From Moorella sp. Hama-1 (GTDB lineage: Bacteria; Bacillota; DSM-521; Neomoorellales; Neomoorellaceae): 64,000 nucleotides of DNA. Below the pieces are notes generated by a model. That model was not told where the DNA came from and did not search any database. It worked only from the letters and a program-made list of their open reading frames with translations. A program made the translations under genes and the position numbers. Shown in pieces: positions 17,453-25,793 of the stretch. The DNA is taken from positions 2,724,501 through 2,788,500 of the forward strand of contig NZ_AP024620.1 in assembly GCF_023734095.1 (NCBI RefSeq), in the 5' to 3' direction. Numbering within the stretch: position 1 is the first letter of the stretch; each line of letters starts with the position of its first letter.

Positions 17453-18256
17453 TCAGTCATGCCTGTACAATCCCCTGCGGTGGGCCTTCAGGTAGCCGCT
17501 GCAGAAGGGATCCTTCCCCAGCAGTGCCTTTGAGGCGTGGAAGAAGCCCATCATCTCCCTGTCCAGGGGGTCCAGGATATATGAATCCATTCCGGCGGTC
17601 ATCAACTGCACCATGCAGACCTGGTTGAGAACCCGCCTGTTGGGCAACCCGAAGCTGATGTTGCTGAGACCACAGATGATGTGTACGCCAGGGTAAGTCT
17701 TCCGGATGAAACCCACGGCTTCAATCAGTTCAACCCCCGCCTGGTCGCTGGTGCTGACCGGCTTCACCAGCGGGTCGATGTAGATGTCGTCCCTCTCGAC
17801 ACCGGCTGCTGTCAGGTCTTCCACCAGCTTACCGACGATCTCAATTCTCTTCTCCGCGGTGGACGGTATACCGTCGTTATCCATGCACAGGGCCACCACC
17901 CTGGCGTTGAAGCTCTTCACGATGGGCAAGACCGCCTCGAACCGGTCCGGTTCCGCGGTGATGGAGTTTAACATGGGCCGGCCCCTGGTCGCCAACTTCA
18001 ATCCCATTTCCAGAGCCTGGGGATTGGGGCTGTCAATACACAGGGGAACGTCTACCGCTTCCCTTACGGTATTGACCAGCCAGGCCATGATCTCCGGTTC
18101 ATTGTGAATCAGGGTTCCGCAGTTGACGTCGATGTAATCCGCCCCGGCCTCCGCCTGCTTCACCGCGATGTCGTGGATGTAAGCGGCATCACCCCTTTCA
18201 ATTGCCTCTTTAATCGGTTTGCGACTGGTGTTGATCAATTCTCCCACAATGAGCAT
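17453..18256 (-). CDS. Methyltetrahydrofolate:corrinoid methyltransferase (MtvA/AcsE-like)
   Basis: 267 residues of the pterin-binding TIM-barrel family, which includes AcsE and the second methyltransferase of O-demethylase systems. Visible marks are MLIVGELINTSRKP, the pterin site AGADYIDVNCGT, PLCIDSPNPQALE, NSITAE and HIICGLSNISFGLPNRR. It would pass the methyl group from MtaC to tetrahydrofolate, linking methanol to the Wood-Ljungdahl pathway without an MtaA/coenzyme M step. It is first in the mta unit. A homologue is encoded at 53393-54190. Confidence 0.92.
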   Translation of the reverse strand: MLIVGELINTSRKPIKEAIERGDAAYIHDIAVKQAEAGADYIDVNCGTLIHNEPEIMAWLVNTVREAVDVPLCIDSPNPQALEMGLKLATRGRPMLNSITAEPDRFEAVLPIVKSFNARVVALCMDNDGIPSTAEKRIEIVGKLVEDLTAAGVERDDIYIDPLVKPVSTSDQAGVELIEAVGFIRKTYPGVHIICGLSNISFGLPNRRVLNQVCMVQLMTAGMDSYILDPLDREMMGFFHASKALLGKDPFCSGYLKAHRRGLYRHD

Positions 18257-18417
18257 CGGCTGCTACCTCCCAACCCGGTATGGATTAATCCAGCTTCCTT
18301 TAACGATAGAATTGTGTTAAACTTAAGATCATGAATCAACTCCCCCTATCACATCCCTTTTAACAGTTTCAGATCCATCAGAACCAGTTCCTGTGCCCCC
18401 GCCTTGAATTATACGTT

Positions 18418-18488
18418 ACGACAATATTAAGATCATGTAAAAAAGGCAATAATTTGTGGCTAATTTATAGTGAATTGTCGTGTATAAT
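18418..18488. promoter_or_regulatory. Divergent control region of the mta genes with distant dyad
   Basis: ACGACAAT (18418-18425) and its exact complement ATTGTCGT (18474-18481) lie 48 nt apart, the second touching a TATAAT box at 18483-18488 that serves the plus-strand corrinoid gene. The -35 region is weak, suggesting activation. The segment lies between the divergent transcription units. An operator function is inferred. Confidence 0.45.
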
Positions 18489-18526
18489 TTATTTACGAAG
18501 GAATAAACAGGAAAGCCGGTGATACC

Positions 18527-19201
18527 TTGAGCGACCGTACCCAAATATTTCAGGACATTATTTCCGCCATCCTGAGGGGAGAGGCCAACGGTGTATTGAA
18601 ATCAATTAACTTGGGGCTGCAGATGGGGATGAGTGCTGACGAGATCCTGGAGGAGGCTATGATACCGGCAACCGTCCAGACCCTGGACAAATACCAGGGG
18701 GCGGATTTTTACATCCCTGATGTCATCAATGCTTCCCACGCCATCGAGGCCGGTCTGTTCGCCTTGAAACCCTACATTAAAAAAAGCCTCCAGAAGCGAA
18801 AGAAAATCGTCATCGGCACTGTGGAAGGGGATATTCATGACATCGGAAAAAACCTGGTGGCCCTGTCCCTGGGTTACGCCGGGTTTGAGGTCGTCGACCT
18901 GGGTGTGAATGTCTCGCCGGCGGAATTCGTCAGGTCGGTAGAGCAGCACCGCCCGGAGATCCTGGCAATGTCGGCATTACTGACCACAACCATGGGCGAA
19001 ATGGCAAGGGTAATCAAGGCCCTGGAGAAGCACCACCTGCGCAAAAGCGTCAGGGTGCTGGTGGGTGGAGGGCCTGTGACGAGGGAGTTTGCTGAGTCCA
19101 TCGGGGCGGACGCCTACGGCAGCTCGGCCCGTGAGGCCATCAGTATCGCCCAATCCCTGGTGAGCCGGTGCAGTGAGCGAGAAAGGAATTGTGCCTGTTG
19201 A
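18527..19201 (+). CDS. Second MtaC-like corrinoid protein
   Basis: 224 residues with the same architecture as MtaC: helical cap, then the B12 domain with GTVEGDIHDIGKNLVAL (DxHxxG), LSALLTTTMGEMARVI and VGGGPVTREFAESIGADAYG. The TTG start at 18527 follows a purine-rich site (GAAAGCCGGTGA). It is transcribed away from mtaC, with no methyltransferase directly beside it, so it may serve an unlinked methyltransferase or act as a spare carrier. The C-terminal CSERERNCAC contains three cysteines, not seen in the neighbouring copy. Confidence 0.88.
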   Translation: MSDRTQIFQDIISAILRGEANGVLKSINLGLQMGMSADEILEEAMIPATVQTLDKYQGADFYIPDVINASHAIEAGLFALKPYIKKSLQKRKKIVIGTVEGDIHDIGKNLVALSLGYAGFEVVDLGVNVSPAEFVRSVEQHRPEILAMSALLTTTMGEMARVIKALEKHHLRKSVRVLVGGGPVTREFAESIGADAYGSSAREAISIAQSLVSRCSERERNCAC

Positions 19202-19214
19202 AAGGGGAAGAACG

Positions 19215-19248
19215 ACTGCCCGTACGGTGTTCGCACGGGCAGTTTTTT
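19215..19248 (+). terminator. Terminator of the second corrinoid gene
   Basis: ACTGCCCGT (19215-19223) pairs with ACGGGCAGT (19235-19243), followed by six Ts. Confidence 0.85.
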
Positions 19249-19250
19249 AT

Positions 19251-19496
19251 TCAGGCTAATGGAGAGAAATTATTTCTCCTGTACTCGTTGGGACTCAAGC
19301 CGGTAATTTTTTTGAAAACCTTGCAGAAATAACTGCGCTCTTTAAAACCCGTCTGTATGGCGACCGACTCGACAGTCTGTTCGGTTTGACTAAGCAAGAG
19401 CTTGGCCTGTTCGATCCTCACCTTGTTAATGTGCTCTGTGAGGGAATAGCCCATCTTCTTTTTGAACAGTTGCCCCAGATATGCCGGCCGCGACCG
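19251..19496 (-). pseudogene. AraC-type DNA-binding domain, N-terminally truncated
   Basis: The minus strand encodes only the C-terminal HTH domain of an AraC or YesN-type regulator: AYLGQLFKKKMGYSLTEHIN, RIEQAKLLLSQTEQTVESVA, TGFKERSYFCKVFKKITG. A stop codon lies in frame about 2 codons upstream of the conserved part, and the rest of the protein is missing. It ends where an Rpn nuclease fragment begins. Its location beside the mta genes suggests it once regulated them, perhaps with a kinase like the one at 51432-53255. Confidence 0.75.
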
Positions 19497-19502
19497 CTTT
19501 TA

Positions 19503-19740
19503 TCGCCGAGGTGGTACAACCCCGCCCAATAGTAACATGGTCCTTTTATCGATATTGTACTGGTCGGCTACCTGGACTTCGATGTTGAGGCGGGTGCCTG
19601 CTTCCGTCCGAGCGAGGACGTCCAGTCTGGCTCCACGGTCCAGCAGGTATTGGGGGTCTATCTCCCGGTCCAGTAGTTCGACGCGGACCAGTTCCCGACC
19701 GGGCGGTACCAGGAAAAGCTCTTTACACCGGTACACCAGA
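19503..19740 (-). pseudogene. Rpn family (PD-(D/E)XK) nuclease fragment
   Basis: A fragment of about 80 residues with the Rpn/PDDEXK_2 core: VELLDREIDPQYLLDRGARLDVLAR, then NIEVQVADQYNIDKR, giving the D...ExQ catalytic pattern. The N-terminal recognition part and the C-terminal half are both lost. Rpn proteins are recombination-promoting nucleases often spread in repeats. The fragment abuts remnants on both sides. Confidence 0.65.
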
Positions 19741-19748
19741 CGCAAAAG

Positions 19749-20879
19749 GTGGGGCCATATACTGTAACTTTGGAAAGACTGCTCCTGGATAGCACCCGGA
19801 CGGTGGTTTTTTATCACGTTGAACCGGCCCTCAGCGAACACCCCTTAGAGTTAAAAATGGCGGATGATAAGGGTAACAATTACGAGCAGCGTTCTTGCCG
19901 GGGTTACCAGGGCCGGGATTTCGTCGCCGAACTGGTCGCAGTAGACCCGGCGGCGGAGCGGCTCCAGCTGACCTTTGCCACCCCGGATGAGCCGGCCCGG
20001 GCCCAGTTTGATATAGCCGTCAACCCGGCCGCCGTCCAGGCCACCACCAGGGAGCTGTGGCCTGATCTCCAGCTTAACCTGGGGGAATTGCGCCTGGACG
20101 TCGAACACGTCCTGCTGGGCGTCAGCCGCAGCCAGGTGGATATCCACGCCTTCTGGCCCCTGGATCAAGGCATCCGCGGCCTGGGGTTGGGTAAAGTCTT
20201 CCTGCCGGGACCGGTCATGGACGCCGGGAAGCCGCGCAGCGCCGCCGCCGGCTTCGTTAACGCCGGCCGTGGGGAGGCGCCCCCGGGAGAGCAGGCCGGA
20301 CTTCTGGACGTTACCAATCGCCGCGAATTAGCCCCCGAAGGCATAGAATGGCAGACGGACAGCACCAGCGGCGGCCTTAGGACCAAACTCTCCTTTGAGC
20401 CCATGATTGGTACCAGCCGGGAACTGTCTTTACGGCTGCCGCCCCTTTACCTCTACCGCACCCTGGCGTCGCCGGCAGCAGCGCCATTAGATTTAGCAGC
20501 AGCCGGCAGCGGCAGTTTGAACCTGAGCCTGCCGGCCGGAGATGTCAACCTGCACCTGACGGGAATGAGCCGCGAAAAGAATAAGCTCCTGGTTGACTAC
20601 CAGCTCCCCGGCCCCGGTGAAGGGCAGTGGCCCCTCTATTTGCCGGAGCTGGTCTTGGTGACGCCGGCGGGCCGGGAAATAGACGGTCGCCTGGAAGAAG
20701 TGGACGCGGATGGGGGCCGGGTAGTATTTTATCTCCCTACCCGGATGGAAACGGGAGGTGGCCAGGCTGCTGCTAATACGGATCCCACCGGCCAGAGTAT
20801 CACCATCAAGATAAAAAGCCTGGGCAAGAAGGTGGCCGGGGAGCGGGAATTGACCATCCCGGTACCCGCCCTGGATTAG
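19749..20879 (+). pseudogene. DUF4179/DUF5643-like surface protein, N-terminus missing
   Basis: About 376 residues of beta-rich extracellular sequence beginning GPYTVTLERLLLDSTRTVVFYHVE, which resembles the C-terminal half of DUF4179 proteins (YtpI-like anti-sigma or surface proteins). No signal peptide or membrane segment is present, and the frame starts at a GTG directly at the junction with the Rpn fragment, so the 5' part was probably replaced. In related genomes such proteins accompany ECF sigma factors, and one is encoded next. The family call is moderate. Confidence 0.55.
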
Positions 20880-21013
20880 AGATCGGAAGCAAGAAGTCAG
20901 AGGTCGGAAAAGCGCCGGAAAAACCTAAAACCGGTTCCGGATTGCAGCCTGCCTCATAGCGGGCCAAATCTGACCTGTTGCCCTGTTAAACCGGGGGCTG
21001 GGAGGGGTTCTAA

Positions 21014-21487
21014 GTGAACGACCCGATCTGGGACGAAAAAAGCCTGCGTAAGATCTACACCCTGGCCTACCGCCTCACCGGCGATGGGCAGGCGGCAGCG
21101 GCACTGGCGGAAGAGGTCTGCGTCCGCCTGGGCCGCCGGGGAGTAAACCCGGATTCCCTTAACGCCCTACCCCTCCGTACCTTCCAGGAGGCCAGCAGCC
21201 TTTACCTGCGCCGGTACCGGCACCTGCCGGCCGCCAACCCGGCGCCCGCCGACGGGGCCCCGGCGGGGCAGCAGGCCTTGAACGCCCTGCCGCCGGAAGA
21301 AAGGGTCGCCGTTATCCTGCGGGATATGTTCCGGTTGCCCTTAAAAGAACTGGAAACCATCCTGGCCTGGCCGCGGCATGAGGTGGGGGCCGCCCTGGCC
21401 CGGGGCCGCCGTAACCTCTGCCGGCACCTGGGTAACGGGAACGAGGTTTCCCGGATCGGGGTTAATCCAAATAAAATGAATGGATGA
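21014..21487 (+). CDS. ECF-type RNA polymerase sigma factor, divergent
   Basis: 157 residues with a sigma-70 region 2-like start (LRKIYTLAYRLTGDGQAAAALAEEVCVRLG) and a region 4-like end (LNALPPEERVAVILRDMFRLPLKELETIL, then EVGAALARGRRNL). The region 2 part is weak, lacking the usual acidic -10 recognition helix. The GTG start has GGAGGGG 7 nt upstream. It probably works with a membrane anti-sigma factor; the damaged gene upstream is a candidate. It converges on the next gene and overlaps it by 26 bp. Confidence 0.7.
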   Translation: MNDPIWDEKSLRKIYTLAYRLTGDGQAAAALAEEVCVRLGRRGVNPDSLNALPLRTFQEASSLYLRRYRHLPAANPAPADGAPAGQQALNALPPEERVAVILRDMFRLPLKELETILAWPRHEVGAALARGRRNLCRHLGNGNEVSRIGVNPNKMNG

Positions 21488-22142
21488 GCTTTATCATTTC
21501 TACCCTGGAATCGTTTTTAATCGTCCTATTTACCAAACTACCGTCGCTTTTGTCGAAATCGAAGATCAAATACCCCCCATCTTCAACCTCAAACCACCCC
21601 TGGAGGGTACCTTCCCCATGCCTGCTTTGCGGCTCCTTATATTTAGCCCTGTATTTTGCCAGGACATCTTTAGCGCTATCTCCCACCTTTGCCCCCAGGT
21701 TAGTTTTCCATACCGGGGTATAGACCGTTATGTCCAGCACTTTTAAGGAATCCTTGCCCATTACAATCTCTATACCCTGATCATACTTCCATATATACTG
21801 CCCCTCGCCGTAATAGGCCGGCTCTTCGTTCACTGTTTCTTTGTATTTATTCCCCAGGATTTTCTTGACATCATCCCGGGAATCGCCCAGATGGATACCG
21901 GCTATACTGGTCCTTGCAGCAGTTTCTTCTTTCGATTCAGGGGCTCGGGCTGGGGTTGATGTTGAGCCCTGGTCAGGATTGGCAGTTGGCGGCGGGGTTT
22001 GGGCCGGCGAATCATCCTGTCTGTTGGTAGTATTCGGCGACGGGGCAGTATCTGTACCTTTGCCGCCACCGCCGCGACCGCAACTGATTAACGTCAGGGA
22101 CAGGGCTACCACAAGCAGTATTACCAGGAATTTTGGTCGCAA
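21462..22142 (-). CDS. Putative lipoprotein
   Basis: About 226 residues. A signal peptide ends in the lipobox LTLISCGRGGG, so the mature protein would be anchored at Cys. A low-complexity linker rich in T, P, N and Q (about 25-75) follows, then a compact domain with SIAGIHLGDSRDDVKKILG and DYTVYTPVWKTNLGAKVGDS-like repeats, reminiscent of two SmpA/OmlA-type or DUF4309-like halves. TTG 22142 is chosen because GAAGGAG lies 9 nt upstream; longer frames run through the ribosome binding site. Function is unknown. Confidence 0.75.
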   Translation of the reverse strand: MRPKFLVILLVVALSLTLISCGRGGGGKGTDTAPSPNTTNRQDDSPAQTPPPTANPDQGSTSTPARAPESKEETAARTSIAGIHLGDSRDDVKKILGNKYKETVNEEPAYYGEGQYIWKYDQGIEIVMGKDSLKVLDITVYTPVWKTNLGAKVGDSAKDVLAKYRAKYKEPQSRHGEGTLQGWFEVEDGGYLIFDFDKSDGSLVNRTIKNDSRVEMIKLIHSFYLD

Positions 22143-22196
22143 CAGAATCAACTCCTTCGAAAATGGATGTGGGATGTGGGAGGTGGGAGGCTTGTC

Positions 22197-22217
22197 GGAA
22201 CTGGCTACGCCAGTTCC
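22197..22217. repeat. Dispersed hairpin GGAACTGGC
   Basis: GGAACTGGC-TAC-GCCAGTTCC is a perfect 9-bp hairpin. Nearly the same hairpin, preceded by similar G-rich sequence, lies at 31186-31206. Confidence 0.6.
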
Positions 22218-22367
22218 TGAATTAAAGCTTGCCACGCCTCTCATTTTCCACCGTTCGATGGTGGCCGCATGCCACCATGGGTAACTCCTTCAGATAATCA
22301 TGGTTATACTTGTTCCCCTCCAGAAATAACTAACCGCAAAAAAGGGTGGGGGATTGTAATGACGTCA

Positions 22368-22820
22368 TTAAAAATTTTTACCCTGGTTGCCAGCAGGCAT
22401 GGCGGTTATATCATGGTAAAACTGGCGCACCAGGGGGTAATAATCAAAGTAATCGCGCCAGGTTGTTTCCAGGAAGGTATAGCGGGCAGGCTCATCGCGG
22501 CTAAAAAGCAGTTGACCCTGGCTAATATGATACCGGAGAGGCAGGGGAGCATGGTTCAACACTTGAAGATCGACAGGCAAACCTATCAGTAACTCGAGCT
22601 CTATTCCTTTCTCTATTTCGTATTGTAATATTTCAGCAGGTGATAATCCTTCTTCAGCAAGGTAAACACCGACATCAATGTCGTTGAAGGGCAAACCCTC
22701 GCTAAAAGACCCATAGAGGTAGGCAAACAGGACCTCTTTATAATCACGCAGGCGGGCCACCAAGAGATCTTCCTTATGTTCCCTTTCCTGGGGGGTTAGA
22801 ATGTGTTTTTTATCCTTCAT
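22368..22820 (-). CDS. mntA: MntA-type nucleotidyltransferase antitoxin
   Basis: 150 residues of the minimal nucleotidyltransferase fold. The catalytic motif is visible as YGSFSEGLPFNDIDVGVYL (GS followed by the D-x-D pair). MntA proteins neutralise HepT by adding AMP to it. The gene overlaps the 3' end of the hepT gene by 11 bp, the standard module order. The C-terminal end (YYPLVRQFYHD) lies in DNA that is partly duplicated at 23682-23722. Confidence 0.88.
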   Translation of the reverse strand: MKDKKHILTPQEREHKEDLLVARLRDYKEVLFAYLYGSFSEGLPFNDIDVGVYLAEEGLSPAEILQYEIEKGIELELLIGLPVDLQVLNHAPLPLRYHISQGQLLFSRDEPARYTFLETTWRDYFDYYPLVRQFYHDITAMPAGNQGKNF

Positions 22821-23277
22821 GTTCCAGCACCCCGTTTACAAATCCGGCTATTTGAACTACATAATCCTCCAGGTCTTTTAATTCATGGTTAATAATGGTA
22901 TATACTTGTTTGTTATCAATATCGGCGTATTGATGCACCAGCAGGTTTCTAAATTTAGCCATAGCGGCCAGCTTGGTGGCCAGTTCCCTGGTGATGATCC
23001 CGGATTGAGCCAGGATTAAGAAGCACTCGGCATAACTGGTGGGGGCTTTCCTGGCTACCCGGGCCGCCAGATGGTTGCAGATTGCCTGGGCGGCTTCAAT
23101 AGCCACCAGAAGTTGATATTTAGCCGCCGCAAGGATGGTTTCGTCGGCTAAAAAATCTTCCTCCTGGATGGCGGCATATTGGGCCAGTAGCTGGAGGGCC
23201 TTCCTTATATCGGCGGCCCGTTTATTTATGAGATCCAGGTTCAAATAAAGGCGGGTAAAATCCTTTTCGTTACCCAT
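22810..23277 (-). CDS. hepT: HepT-type HEPN RNase toxin
   Basis: About 155 residues, all-helical. The HEPN catalytic motif R-x4-H is seen in KFRNLLVHQYADID, followed by the Tyr that MntA modifies in characterised systems. HepT cuts RNA when not AMPylated. ATG 23277 is used because CAGGAG lies 9 nt before it; the frame could begin earlier at 23304. The pair forms a toxin-antitoxin module with possible anti-phage function. Confidence 0.88.
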   Translation of the reverse strand: MGNEKDFTRLYLNLDLINKRAADIRKALQLLAQYAAIQEEDFLADETILAAAKYQLLVAIEAAQAICNHLAARVARKAPTSYAECFLILAQSGIITRELATKLAAMAKFRNLLVHQYADIDNKQVYTIINHELKDLEDYVVQIAGFVNGVLEHEG

Positions 23278-23799
23278 TTTAGTATTCTCCTGTAAAATTG
23301 GCAAAACGGAAACCCTACAGGCAGAGAGCCTTTTTAACTCACCGTAACTTGGAGCCGTCCCCGGTTATATCTATACATAATTTTCCACCAAATACATCGT
23401 ACCATATCTCTATTTATAATGCAATCGCAAGCCAGAACGCATACTTGCTTATCATCAATATCGTCTATATACAGCCATAGATAAATAAGCCCGGGGCCCT
23501 CCGACCGCTAAAACCGCCGGAGAGCCCCGGGCTACCGCTTCTACCTTTACTGCCGGCCCTGTCTGAAGCTATAGCTTGAAAATAGATGCTGCCGGCCGTT
23601 TGTTAGCGCCTTAAGGGAAGGGTTGTATTTCCCTTTTTCAAGGTGAATTGTAGTTTCACGCCTAACCCCAACTGAATTAATTTCATGGTAAAACTATCGC
23701 ACCAGGGCCTGGTTATGATAGAATTGATTATACTTATACCAGTTCGCTGTTATTACGGGTTCACCCTGGAATTACTATACTAATTAAAGGGGGATGCCA
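23278..23799. other. Intergenic region with degraded duplicates and a large hairpin
   Basis: Roughly 500 bp without a gene. AGCCCGGGG (23488-23496) pairs with CCCCGGGCT (23525-23533). Positions 23556-23596 resemble the end of the ydcF-like pseudogene (28085-28130), and 23682-23722 resemble the 3' end of mntA, with an in-frame stop. These look like remnants of earlier duplications. Confidence 0.55.
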
Positions 23800-24072
23800 A
23801 TGACGTCATTAAAAAAATATTGGCGGGTAGGGTTGTTGGGCCTTTTTTTCATCGCCGGGTTAATTCTAATATCCAACTGCATTGGTTATGGAGAAGACCT
23901 TACGTCAGAAATCATACGCCGGCACGGGGGCAGTATGGACACAAGCACTTATTTAATCTACCTGCAAGAGTCAATCGCGAAGTATAAAACCCTGGGAACG
24001 GTCCTGGCAGTTTTCGGCGGGTCGGGATTAATAGCGGAGATGCTTCTTTTCCACATCAAAAAAGTTAATTGA
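23800..24072 (+). CDS. Small membrane protein (MTSLKKYW family)
   Basis: 90 residues with two membrane segments (VGLLGLFFIAGLILISNCIG and LGTVLAVFGGSGLIAEMLLF) and a hydrophilic loop between. I do not recognise a family. ATG 23800 has AAAGGGGG 6 nt upstream; the ATG at 23794 is too close to it. The same start region recurs in truncated form at 22359 and 26152, so the gene has been duplicated locally. It is followed closely by another tiny membrane protein. Confidence 0.65.
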   Translation: MTSLKKYWRVGLLGLFFIAGLILISNCIGYGEDLTSEIIRRHGGSMDTSTYLIYLQESIAKYKTLGTVLAVFGGSGLIAEMLLFHIKKVN

Positions 24073-24126
24073 GGATAAAGATGCTATAAACGTTAAATCA
24101 AACTGCTTTAAGAAGGGATAAAGGGC

Positions 24127-24306
24127 ATGAACAATTTTTTTAACAGCAACGCCTGGAACACTTTTGTCCTTGTAATCATGGGCATAATCGCTTTTTTCAC
24201 CAGGGAGATAGTAACCTTTTTTATGCTGGGCTTTGTAATCATCAGCCTGACTAATATCTATAATGTCCTCAAAGAGATCTCCAGCAAGCTGGATGATCGC
24301 AAGTAA
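24127..24306 (+). CDS. 59-residue membrane protein
   Basis: A short frame from ATG 24127 with AAGGGATAAAGG upstream. One or two membrane helices are predicted (TFVLVIMGIIAFFTREIVTFFMLGFVIIS), followed by a charged tail (NVLKEISSKLDDRK). It lies 54 bp after the preceding small membrane gene and likely shares its transcript. Function is unknown. Confidence 0.55.
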   Translation: MNNFFNSNAWNTFVLVIMGIIAFFTREIVTFFMLGFVIISLTNIYNVLKEISSKLDDRK

Positions 24307-24313
24307 TTCTAAA

Positions 24314-24401
24314 GCGAAAAAGGCGCCGCAGCGCCTTTACCGGAACTATAGTAGCGTAGAATTGGGACCCTTACTTAATCGACCCCGCTATCTTGAGCAT
24401 C
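24314..24401. repeat. Terminator and 3'-end segment duplicated at 14545-14632
   Basis: Contains the hairpin AAAGGCGC/GCGCCTTT and the CTTACTTAATCGACCCCGC stretch. On the minus strand it terminates the GH18 gene; on the plus strand it could end the small membrane gene. Confidence 0.65.
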
Positions 24402-24403
24402 TC

Positions 24404-24460
24404 CTCCAGGGTAAGCCAGCCGCTGTCCTCCAGGGTAAGCCAGCCGCTGTCCTCCAGGGT
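24404..24460. repeat. 24-bp tandem repeat at the GH18 gene 3' end
   Basis: Two perfect copies of a 24-bp unit (24404-24427 and 24428-24451) and a partial third. In the frame one base off the GH18 stop, the minus strand encodes GWLTLEDS repeats and ends in MLKIAGSIK. Confidence 0.75.
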
Positions 24461-24473
24461 GTAACCTCCGGAG

Positions 24474-25793
24474 TCAATCAGTCCAGGTTTCAGCAGGAGA
24501 GGTGGTTTTAGCCGGTGCCCTCCTTGGAACTACGGTAGTCCGCAGCGCCTCCCACATCGTGTCGCTGACCAGACCTAACCGCCAGAGGGCTATGCCACCC
24601 AGGTTATAACGTTTAGCGATACCCACTTTGCCCAGGATGCTGGCCGCCGTTTCGGTAGGGGCGGAGATGCCCAGGACCAGCTTTGATGACGGAACAGCCG
24701 CCCGGGCCATTGTCACTGCTTCCTCGACAAGGCTTACCGGCTCCGGTGTGGAACCATAGTCGTAAGCCATAATGATAATCCGGTCAGCAAGCGATCCCAG
24801 CGCTTTGTAGTCATAACCCTTATAAACGCTGTTGGGGGCGTGCAGGGTCAGGGTCAGGTCAAGACCGGCGGCCTTCAACTCTCTGGACAGCAGCCCCACG
24901 AACCTGGTAAACCGGTCCTGGACGATCTGTAATTGGGCGCCGCTATCCTGATAACCCAGGCCCTCAAAATCGAGGTTAACGCCGTGATACCCGCGGGCGC
25001 GGGCCTCTTGCGTCAGATCAGTGGCAGCCCTGGCCATGGCCGCCTCATTTGCCAGCAGGGAGGAAAGGGTACCATCGCCGTCGGTGACCTGGACTACCAT
25101 TTCCGTCTTTAATTTATAGTTCCAGGCCGATGCCAGCACCTGTACCCAGCCTTCCGGCATTTGCCAGCCAGTCCTGCTCCGGGTGAGGAGGTTGCCATCC
25201 TTATCCACACTATACCAGCCTAATGCCAGTTCCCTTACCACGTCCGTATTCCCAACGGCAGTTTCCGGGTAGGGCTTACCAAAGAGGTCGGTCCAACTGC
25301 TGGTACCGGTTTTGGGATCACCAAGAGCATAGAAGCCAATGACGGCCATCTCTTTGGGCGGGGAGGTAATCCTAACACCGTTGATGGCGTCATCCCAATT
25401 CACCTGGCAGCCAAAGGCTTCACTGAAGAACCGTAGCGGGATCAATGTTCTGCCGCTAATAATTTGCGGCGCCACATCAAGAAGGATAGGAGAATTATTG
25501 CGGTAAGCGGTCTGGTTGCCGACCTGGAGCCGGATAGCGTTTTTCCCGTCCGTAGCACTTACCGTGCGCGTATTGCCGTCCCAATTCACCTGCACGTTCA
25601 ACGCTGCGGCTACGGCGCGAAAGGGCACCAGGGTGCGCTCCTCCTGGATGACCGGCGGTACATCAAAGGTTACTGGCAGGCCATCCACCAGTACTGGAAT
25701 TTGTCCCCCCGGTTCTTGCGCCAAAGCCGGCAGCGGGAAACCGGCTGCCAGCGTAGCCATAACAATAAGGGTAATCAAGAGTAGTCGTTTCAA
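24474..25793 (-). CDS. Secreted GH18 protein with copper-amine-oxidase-like N-domain
   Basis: 439 residues. A signal peptide (LLLITLIVMATLAAGFPLPALA) precedes a Cu-amine-oxidase N-domain of about 110 residues, with paired RTLVPFRAVAAALNVQVNWD and GRTLIPLRFFSEAFGCQVNWD repeats, a cell-wall attachment module in Firmicutes. The GH18 barrel follows; the catalytic motif is GVNLDFEGLGYQD and it resembles spore-cortex and wall hydrolases such as YaaH/YdhD. The TTG start has GGAGG 9 nt upstream. The stop lies upstream of a different-frame repeat tail, so the original C-terminus may have been longer. Confidence 0.88.
   Translation of the reverse strand: MKRLLLITLIVMATLAAGFPLPALAQEPGGQIPVLVDGLPVTFDVPPVIQEERTLVPFRAVAAALNVQVNWDGNTRTVSATDGKNAIRLQVGNQTAYRNNSPILLDVAPQIISGRTLIPLRFFSEAFGCQVNWDDAINGVRITSPPKEMAVIGFYALGDPKTGTSSWTDLFGKPYPETAVGNTDVVRELALGWYSVDKDGNLLTRSRTGWQMPEGWVQVLASAWNYKLKTEMVVQVTDGDGTLSSLLANEAAMARAATDLTQEARARGYHGVNLDFEGLGYQDSGAQLQIVQDRFTRFVGLLSRELKAAGLDLTLTLHAPNSVYKGYDYKALGSLADRIIIMAYDYGSTPEPVSLVEEAVTMARAAVPSSKLVLGISAPTETAASILGKVGIAKRYNLGGIALWRLGLVSDTMWEALRTTVVPRRAPAKTTSPAETWTD

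Noticed and set aside
17328-17460. Longer MtaC starting at 17460
   Set aside because: The extra 44 residues are unlike any corrinoid protein and overlap the preceding gene, while ATG 17328 has a strong ribosome binding site.
24404-24460. CRISPR-like repeat array
   Set aside because: The 24-bp units are directly adjacent with no spacers and lie at the end of a coding region.
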